From Armigeres subalbatus (Eukaryota > Arthropoda > Insecta > Diptera > Culicidae), in contig NC_085141.1 of the NCBI RefSeq assembly GCF_024139115.2, positions 72,395,481 to 72,459,480 of the forward strand: 64,000 nt of DNA. The letters are read 5' to 3'. This document shows positions 33,401-42,400 of the stretch, piece by piece. The stretch's first letter is position 1; each line of letters begins with the position of its first letter. Made by a program: the position numbers and the translations under genes. The notes under the pieces were generated by a model. The model worked only from the letters and a program-made list of their open reading frames with translations, did not search any database and had not been told where the DNA came from.

Positions 33401-36400
33401 ACTTTATTTCTATGATTCTTCACTTTCCTCACCGTTTCCTTCTCAACGCTCCTCAATTTTCCGTCGGGTTACATCTGTAATACATTCTTTTCGCTGAGTG
33501 AGCAGCTCACTCAAGTTTTCACAGCTGGACCTTCTGGACGGTCTATTTTGATTTGTCGCCCGAGCCTCTCCTGACATCGCTGAATCCGAGCAATGCGTTG
33601 TCGCCAATTAGAAGATGATAGTTAAAAGCGATGTCAGCGCTGCGTTTATTACGGACTCAAGAAGGTATCGTCTCCGTTTTCAGCTGATCCATTTCCAGAG
33701 GAACTAAATACTAGTCCTGCCAACTAAAATCTGGTCTGGGAAGTAAGTCAAATGCTGCTGCCTGCAGACATGAGAAGCGGGCGCATGAGGACTCCCCGGC
33801 CGACGATGGTAGGAAACCCGCAACAACCGGCGATATTCATTTCCTCTTCGATACTTCACGACGCCTGAATGGAGCAAGGACAAATCCGTGGATGATAGAT
33901 AAAGACGCGACTTGTCGGTCACTCATCGATCCAGCTGATCAGCTAAAACGTTGGCTCGACAACTTACAACAACTTCTTCAAGTTACGACAACCTCTCCTA
34001 ATTCAGATATAGAGAAAGGTTGACAATTCTCCGACGGCAGCAGGCAGGATTCCGCCTCGGACGATCATGTGAGAACTATTCTGTCACGCTTTGCATCATG
34101 CTGGAGCAGGTCATTTAATTTCAAGAGCCTTTCCATTTGGTACTTATTAACCACGGAATCGTGAGTGACTACAAGAGTGAGACAAGGGTGCATTTATTAT
34201 ACCTTTGTTGATATTTCCCATCCTAGTCGACCAAATCATGGACCTCTCTAGCAGTCTACTCCATAGAGCAATCGAACGAGATGATGATACTGTTCTACTA
34301 ACGCCACAGCGCTCTACCAAGTAAAGTAAACTGAATGACCTGGTCGTATGCTCCCACTCAACAAACTCCAACTCAACGGTAACCGCAACCGCTGCACTAG
34401 GCACGGTGGCCCCGGATCAGAGAAATGACTGGTATGACGGCGAATGTGAGCAGTTAGTTGAGGAGAAGAATGCAGCATGGGCGAGATTGCTGCAACACCG
34501 CACGAGGGCGAACGAGGCACGATACAAACGGGTGCGGAACAGACAAAACTCGATTTTCCGGAGGAAAAAGCGCCAGCAGGAAGATCGAGACCGTGAAGAG
34601 ACGGAAGAACTGTACCGCGCTAATAACGCACGAAAGTTCTATGAAAAGTTGAACCGTTCACGTAAGGGCCACGTGCCACAGCCCGATATGTGTAAGGACA
34701 TAAACGGGAACCTTTTTACAAACGAGCGTGAGGTGATCCAAAGGTGGCGGCAGCACTACGAAGAGCACCTGAATGGCGATATGACAGACAACGGAGGCGG
34801 TATGGTAACGAACCTAGGAGCACGCGCACAGGACATGCGAAATCCGGATTCGAATCTCCAGGAAATCCAGGAGGAGATCGGCCGGCTGAAAAACAACAAA
34901 GCCCTAGGAGTTGACCAACTATTTAACCAACTGTTTAAACACGGTGGGGAGGCACTGACCAGAGCGCTGCACTGGGTGATTACCAAGATTTGGGAGGATG
35001 AGGCTCTGCCGCAGGAGTGGAGGGAAGATGTCGTGTGTCCCATCTACAAAAAGGGCGATAAGCTGGACTGTGACTGTGAACTACTGCGCAATCCTTTGCT
35101 GAACGGCGCCTACAAGGTACTCTCCCAAATGTTATGCTGTCGACTAACACCAATTGCAAGGGAGTTCGTGGGGCAGTATCAGGCGGGTTTTATGGGCGAA
35201 CGCTTTACCACAGACCAGTTGTTCGCCGTACGTCAGGTATTGCAGAAATGCCGCGAATACAACGTTCCCACACATCATCTATTTATCGACTTCAAAGCCG
35301 CATATGATACAATCGATCGGGACCAGCTATGGCAGCTAATGCACGAAAACGGCCGGATAAACTGATACGGTTGATCAAGGCGACGATGGATCGGGTGATG
35401 TGCGTAGTTCGAGTTTCAGGGGCATTCTCGAGCCCCTTCAAAACTCGCAGAGGGTTACGGCAAGGTGATGATCCTTCGTGTCTGCTATTCAACATAGCTT
35501 TGAAGGGAGTAATACGAAGGTAGGGATTGACACGAGTGGTACGATTTCCACGAGATCCGTCCAGTTATTTGATTTCGCCGACGACATTGATATCATGACA
35601 CGTAACTTTGAGAGGATGGAGGAAGTCTACATCAGACTGAAAACAGAAGCTCAACGGATTGGGCTAGTCATCAACACGTCGAAGACGAATTACATGATAG
35701 GAAGGCTATCTACAAAACACTTATTAGACCGATAGTTCTCTACGTCGTTCACACCGCGAAAATCGAAAGACTGCGATGGGCCGGGCACGTAGCCAGAATG
35801 TCGGAAAATAATCCGGTGAAAATGGTTTTCGACAACGATCCGACGGGAACAAGAAGGCGAGGTGCACAGCGGGATCATGTAAGGATTGGGAAGCGCCCAG
35901 GCAGCAATCGCCGTACATGAGCCGAAATGGCCTCCTTACGACTATACAGAAACTTCCGTAGCTGATCCACGCATAATTCTTGAATGAGTAAGTTCAACGT
36001 CTATTGCATTCTCTCTACGGGTTCATCCGAGGCCGTATCAATGCCGCTAACAAGTAGCATGGCATTTCAATAACTTTTGGAACGTGAGCATGATATGACG
36101 TGCTTCACCGATTCTACTTCAGATTTCACCTATCAATACCGTATAGTCCGGGAAGTCTGCAATTCCAAACCTTCATACAACATCCATGTTCAGACAACAC
36201 ACAGCCAATTTGAGCTTCATACTTAACTTAAACAAAAGATTATAATTCTAGCCAGCCGTACTTTAAAAATGTTGGTGTTATGGATTCAACAGTTTAGAGT
36301 CTATCAGCAAAAACTTTCCCAAAACGAAAATTTCTAAGGAAATACATAAGTTCCAGTATTTTTTTTAAATAATATAAAGTTTGTGCTAAGGTCATTACTG

Positions 36401-39400
36401 CATAAATATATTACAAATATTCATATTCTTCGATTTCTCTAAACATTCTTTGCTATCAATTTCCATTGAAATTCTAAATTTTTCATGCAATTATTCCCAT
36501 TTTTGACTTTTTTTCGACTCCTTGTTATTTTTTTTATTCCCCCCCCCCCCCTCGTGTTTTCCAAAAGCTGTCGGACATAAAATAAATTTAATATTTGTAC
36601 CGGCCTTATTTGAAAAAAAAAACAAATTAATCTACATAGCGGTGATGATGCCTTTCTCGTGCGATAAAAAAAATAGTATTTTGGGCATTACTTCTGAGCA
36701 CATCGTCCGATCCGGCCAATTTTCAATAGGAAACAATGAGACAAGATTATGCGTAGAATGCAACCTGTTGCGAGGAAATCGGTTGAGGGTTAGTGCACTA
36801 AAAGTGAGCTAGACTTTTTTAACTTCCAAGCCCATTGGCCGATCCGGCCAATTTTCAATAGGAAACTGCGTCGAATGCAACCTGTTGCGAAGAAAGGGTA
36901 GGGTAAGTACAAAAAAGTGAGCTAGACTTTTTGCTCTTTTGGTGCGCACACACACACAGACATCGCCTCAACTCGTGGAGCTGAGTTGATTGATATTTAA
37001 CACTATGGGCTCCGAGCCTTCTATAAAAAGTTTGTTTTTGGAGCGAGCATATAGCCTTTAGGTATACTTTGTATACGAGAAAGGCAAAAATAGGTAATTC
37101 GTGTAAATAGATTTTAATTAGTTTTTGACTAACATTCGCCATTCGCGTTGGACTTCCAGCGCATAGGCGCTTTTTTTGTACGGGCTGGAAATTTGAAAGC
37201 GACCAGCGGAGTCAATTCGGGGTTCCCGTCAGATTTTCGTTGTGGTTCGCAGAGCGACCATTCTAGCTCGTGTGTCCGCTAAAGCCCGCCTTTCGAGGTA
37301 GCTAAACGGAGAGGAGTGAAGTTCGCCAGTCAGTCGAGCGAAACTGGCCCGACAGTCGCCAAAAACTGTCGCAGGACCACCCGTACGCTACAACCCCCGG
37401 TGGTCAGGTTCCGAGAGCACGGTCCCGGTACGTCTCTAATTATCGTACGCTGGACGGAACCTGAACAAAGAGTTAGTAGCTTCCTTTTAGTCCTCGCCCG
37501 GTGAATCGGAAAGGTACGTAAAGCCGGGTTGCAAGAGAAAGTGGGCTACTAGCTCGAGGGAACGGTATTCCGGACGCTCTCGAGGATCGAAAATAGGAAG
37601 TCTTCCGTCCAGCCGCCACTCCCTCCGCACCTTTAATTTTGCGCACGAGCTCACACCGCCATCTTGTGAAGCAGCGATCGCCCACTGGCAAGCCGCCGGT
37701 AACTCGACGCTACGGAGACACCGACGTCACCAGCACGGTCGAACGAATCGTCATCGATCCCGTAGGACAGTTCAGCGTCTTCGGCACCCCGCTGGAAAGT
37801 TCCCCATTTTCGGCACATAGCCGGAAAAGTCGGCGTCTTCGGCACCCCGCCGGAAAACCATCCGTCTTCGGCACCCCGCCGGAAAGCATTCGGTCTTCGG
37901 CACCCGCCGGAATCCCGCCATCGCTACGAAAATCCTGTGCAGGTACGTGGAAACATTATAATCATGGCCATGAATAGTTTCCCAGGTTAGCATAAGCCCA
38001 TTTAGTTTTCCGTCCAACCCGAATAAAGTACTTATAAATAAAAGTTGAATTAGAAGATATTGATGCCAATTGAGTTTATTTGTAGCATTTCCGTTTTAGA
38101 ACACACTGTTCTAGTGCGTTTCAGTCATTCCGTTGGTAGATTGGTTATTTCAGACTTCAATTCCTCTTCGGTCAGTGAATATTGGGTTGAGCGAGCTTAG
38201 TTAGTACGAGGAGCAATAAGGGATAAGCAGAGCGAGTTTGGGTTTCCGTTGGTTTGGCAAGTGGTTTGGAAGATTCAGCCAGCAACCGTTCGAGGATTTC
38301 CCCTGAGGTATTATCTCAAGAAAGTCGAGCAAATCAACAGACTGGTGGTCTCTCACACGTGAGAGTGGCGGTACAAGCCACCAAAGTTATCGAAAACCTC
38401 ATACGATTTTGCGAACGGTTACAGAATGCAGCATGGGCGAGATAGCTGCAACACCGCATGAGGGCGAACGAGGCACGATATAAACGGGCGCGGAACAGAC
38501 AAAACTCGATTTTCCGGAGAAAAAAGCGCCAGCAGGGAAGATCGAGACCGTGGAGAGACGGAGCGACTGTACCGCGCTAATAACACACAAAAGTTCTATG
38601 AGAAGTTGAACCGTTCACGTAAGGGCCACGTGCCACAGCCTGATATGTGTAAGGACATAAACGGGAACCTTCTTACGAACGAGCGTGAGGTGATCCAAAG
38701 ATAGCGGCAGCACTACGAAGAACACCTGAATGGCGATGTGGCAGACGAAGGTGGCGGTATGGTGTTGGACCTGGGAGAACGCGCGCAGGACATAATTTTA
38801 CCGGCTCCGGATCTCCAGGAAATCCAGGAGGAGATTGGCCGGCTGAAGAACAACAAAGCCCCTGGGGTTGACCAACTACCAGGAGAGCTATTTAAACACG
38901 GTGGTGAGGCACTGGCTAGAGCTCTGCACTGGTTCATTACCAAGATTTGGGAGGAGGAGGTTTTGCCGCAGGAGTGGATGGTGTCGTGTGTCCCATCTAC
39001 AAAATGGACGATACGCTGGATTGTAGCAACTACCGCGCAATCACATTACGCCTACAAGGTACTCTCCCAAATTATATGCCGTCGACTAGCACCAATTGCA
39101 AGGAAGTTCGTGGGGCAGTACCAGGCGGGTTTTATGGGCGAACGCTGCACCACGGACCAGGTGTTCGCCATTCACCAAGTTCTGCAGAAATGCCGCGAAT
39201 ACAACGTGCCCACACATCATCTATTCATCGATTTCAAAGCCGCAAATGATACAATCTATCGGGACCAGCTATGGCAGCTAATGCACGAACACGGATTTCC
39301 GGATAAACTGACACGGTTGATCAAAGCGACGATGGATCGGGTGATGTGCGTATTTCGAGTTTCAGGGGCATTCTCGAGTCCCTTCGAAACGCGCAGAGGG

Positions 39401-42400
39401 TTACGGCAAGGTGATGGGCTTTCATGTCTGCTTCAACATCGCATTGGAATGGGTAATACGAAGGTAGGGATTAACACCAGTGGTACAATTTTCAATAGGT
39501 CCGTCCAGCTATTTGGCTTCGCCGACGACAGATATTACACATTCGACCTATTTCTAAATTACTCGAGGGTCGATTTTTTTTTAAATTAGTGGAAAATGAT
39601 CAGTCTGCTGTGCCGAAGATATGTGCAAAATTTCATCCCAATTAAAGACGATCATGTTAAAATTTCGTTATTTATGTGTCATTCTGCGTGGAATGCGTCA
39701 TGTGCGATTGTCCGGGCAGGCGCAGGTGCGCATGTTACTGCGTTTGTTTCGACTTTATCGATTACACATAATGCGCAGAGTAGATAAGGTGTCGTATCCC
39801 TAATCATAATTATACCTCCCTAATTTTCTCCACAAAAGCAATAAAAACTTCTGCAATTCAGACTGTCTTAAGTGCTTAGTTAAACTGATTCATATGATAA
39901 TTTAAAGGTTATTCGAATGCCATGTGTTTAGATCTAAACGGACTGCTTATATTTGAAGAACCCACACAATAATTGAAATGTTTTTATAAAATTAAATTTA
40001 GATAGGTACTCAAGAAACGCTACTACGCGTTAACATGGAGCGCTCAATCGAATCGTTTTATTGTACCGGCACTTCATAAAAGTACAAAAAAAAAGTTAGA
40101 TGACGAAAAACAAATGCTACTGACTATGCTATGTACGAAAAGCACTAAAACAAACAAACCCCAAAGGTGCCAGAAGCAGTTGAGTAAACAAAACGAAGTA
40201 TCTACGTCGATCGAAATAATTTGCGAAGACCAGGTCGAATTTCGTAGTTGATATCAGTTGAGATTGATTCGGAAGATGAACTACTTGTCGCTTCTATTGA
40301 TAGTAACGTTGGCCACATCAGCTACCGAAGGTAGATTTCAAAACGCAATAAATTGTATCGTTCTGACTGAGCAGTTCCTCAATTTCAGCTGATGATTCCA
40401 CAACTATTCCCTCGGACATTGAAAAGCTATTCAACGAAACTACTCTACCATGTACGCCACATGAAGTAGTTAATCATGTAAGTGAATGATAAATTTTTAA
40501 TTTAACAACTTGTTCACCATATTTTCCTATTACAGGCGTGCTACTTTTGCAAGTGCAACTTCCACGGCAATCGCCAGCACTGTATCTACACGTGTGATCC
40601 GACAACCGGGCGCTCTGTGCTTCCTGGCTCGAAAATATGTACCGAAAATGATAAATTCAGATCAGGGTGCAAACGATGCCGTTGCAGCAAGGGGCAACTG
40701 TTCTTCAATTGCTTTATGGCAGACCGATGCCGACAATTTTCCTAAACAATTTCATTTTATGTGTACAAGTTGTCTAAATAAGTTAATGTACTTACATCAT
40801 TGAACCGCAAATCGAGTGCAATTAATTTCGGGTAGGAAATCAACGATGACAATGCTTCCAGCGTTCGAATTTTGTTGTTGCGCAGACGAAGAATCAAGCA
40901 GGCAACCCCAAACTTCCGTGCAGCTAAAGTGAGAATCGACGACAGCGTGCGGGTGCTCTTGACGCTGAAATCTACGAACTTAATTCGGTCCAAATGCTGT
41001 TGGAAGTTACACAAATCAAGACATCGATCATTAAATCGATCCTGAAGTGCAAAGTTCAATTTCTCCTCCACCACGACCTGTCCGTCTTTGAATTCCGCCA
41101 TATCCATTTTGAGTACAATAGAAATGTATTCGTTGCTGCTCTTGATTTTGACCGCCAGCTTGGACTGCACCAAATGTGCTAGAGCTTCGTAGCAATTGAT
41201 GACGAAAAACTCGTCCTGCTTGGAGTAGGTTTTGTAGTAGCACGGATAAAAGTCGTAGCTATCCAACATGGTGAAAAGGTTGTCCAAAATTTCGCCTTTA
41301 TCGTAGCGACCATCGTGCGAAACAATCACCTGATGCCATTTAGTGTTGAATTTGTACTTTTTAAAGTCACTCGCATTGCGAACCACTCCGTTCAAACAGG
41401 CAAACACTTCCCCAGCAGTGGATGTGACTTCTACTTCGTCATCGCCACCAACGCGGTTTGCAGCTGCCACTACTTTCTGTTGCTTCCTAGGTTTGGCTCC
41501 AAGGAATGTACTGTCCTGAAATATACATAAATGCGATTCGAGTTATTACGTGATTTCGGGGTAGGGGAACAGACGGCTTTGGCAGGTTTTGTTCTATTAT
41601 TGGCAGGGGGGTTTTTGTCGTCCGAATTTTATGAAATTTGGCCACAATATTCTTTGATATGCAAAGAATGTTTGGGCCAAATTTGAGCATAATCAGTCAT
41701 AAAAAAACCCCCTGCCAATAATAGAACAAAACCTGCCAAAGCCGTCATCACCCCTATATAGTGAAAAAAAATTCAAGTAATTTATGGCAAACAAAAATTA
41801 ACGTTGACTATATCCAATTCAATATTTTTCTTTCCACTAATTATTTTGTTCTAAATAGTCGATTTATCACTCATTTTATCATCAGTCAGACTTTAATAAT
41901 AGTCGAATATTTTAAATGGTAGAACGCTGTATTTACAAATAAAAAAATATATAAAAGGAAGAAAATCTCTTCAATTTTTTCCCACTCAGCACAAAAATCA
42001 GAAAAATAATACTTACGATTTTTATCATGTTTGGGAAATATTCCTTCAGTACATCCATATACCCAGGAACATCGACAATCCCATTTCCTTCAATATATAG
42101 CTCGTTGATGCTGCAACCTTTCAGTGGTCTCAAAGAAGCCGGATGCTTAATCCGGTTGAAACGCAAATCTAGCGTTTGGATGGGTAGATCTTTAATCGCT
42201 ACTAGTGGTGAAATATGCGCAATACTGTTGTTTGTTAGTTTGATCGCATTGATCTTGGCGCGCACTTCGTCCAATCGATTAATGGAGCTGCAAACCAACT
42301 CCAGATGAGCGCGGTTTCCCAAAAATACGCAAAGTTCCTCGAAATCGCCGTGGTTCCGGAAATTATCTAAATTCAACATGTTTGAGAAGCCATACAGCCC

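Larger units (their letters stand above)
32198..38424. mobile_element. Compound insertion splitting one RTE copy
   Basis: It begins TGTAACG and ends CGGTTACA, short inverted termini of LTR type. The RTE sequence breaks off and resumes at the same point with the repeat (A)GAAT on both sides. Two direct LTRs were not found, so it may be a solo LTR enlarged by later insertions. Inside are a pair of inverted GGCCGRTACAAATATTAAAT repeats (32,821 and 36,605), an old non-LTR remnant, a second RTE copy and a GC-rich block at 37,140-37,980. Confidence 0.5.
25316..40795 (-). other. Transposon-laden intron 2 of the NXF gene
   Basis: 15,480 bp between phase-0 splice sites. It contains at least four RTE pieces (26,060-26,845 minus; 28,419-29,190, 30,590-32,197 plus 38,425-39,533, and 34,380-35,960 plus), several tRNA-derived SINEs, one GGGTGG MITE, large palindromes and a nested plus-strand gene (40,276-40,745). 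Pieces not otherwise listed (such as 29,740-30,590 and 39,534-40,250) are AT-rich with nothing recognised. Confidence 0.85.

Noticed and set aside
37316..37977. Arg/Pro/Ser-rich frames as host genes
   Set aside because: They come from a GC-rich repeat block and have overlapping frames on both strands, a sign of compositional bias.
32198..38424. A complete LTR retrotransposon
   Set aside because: The termini and target repeat are suggestive, but no direct LTR pair and no gag or pol of an LTR element is visible inside.
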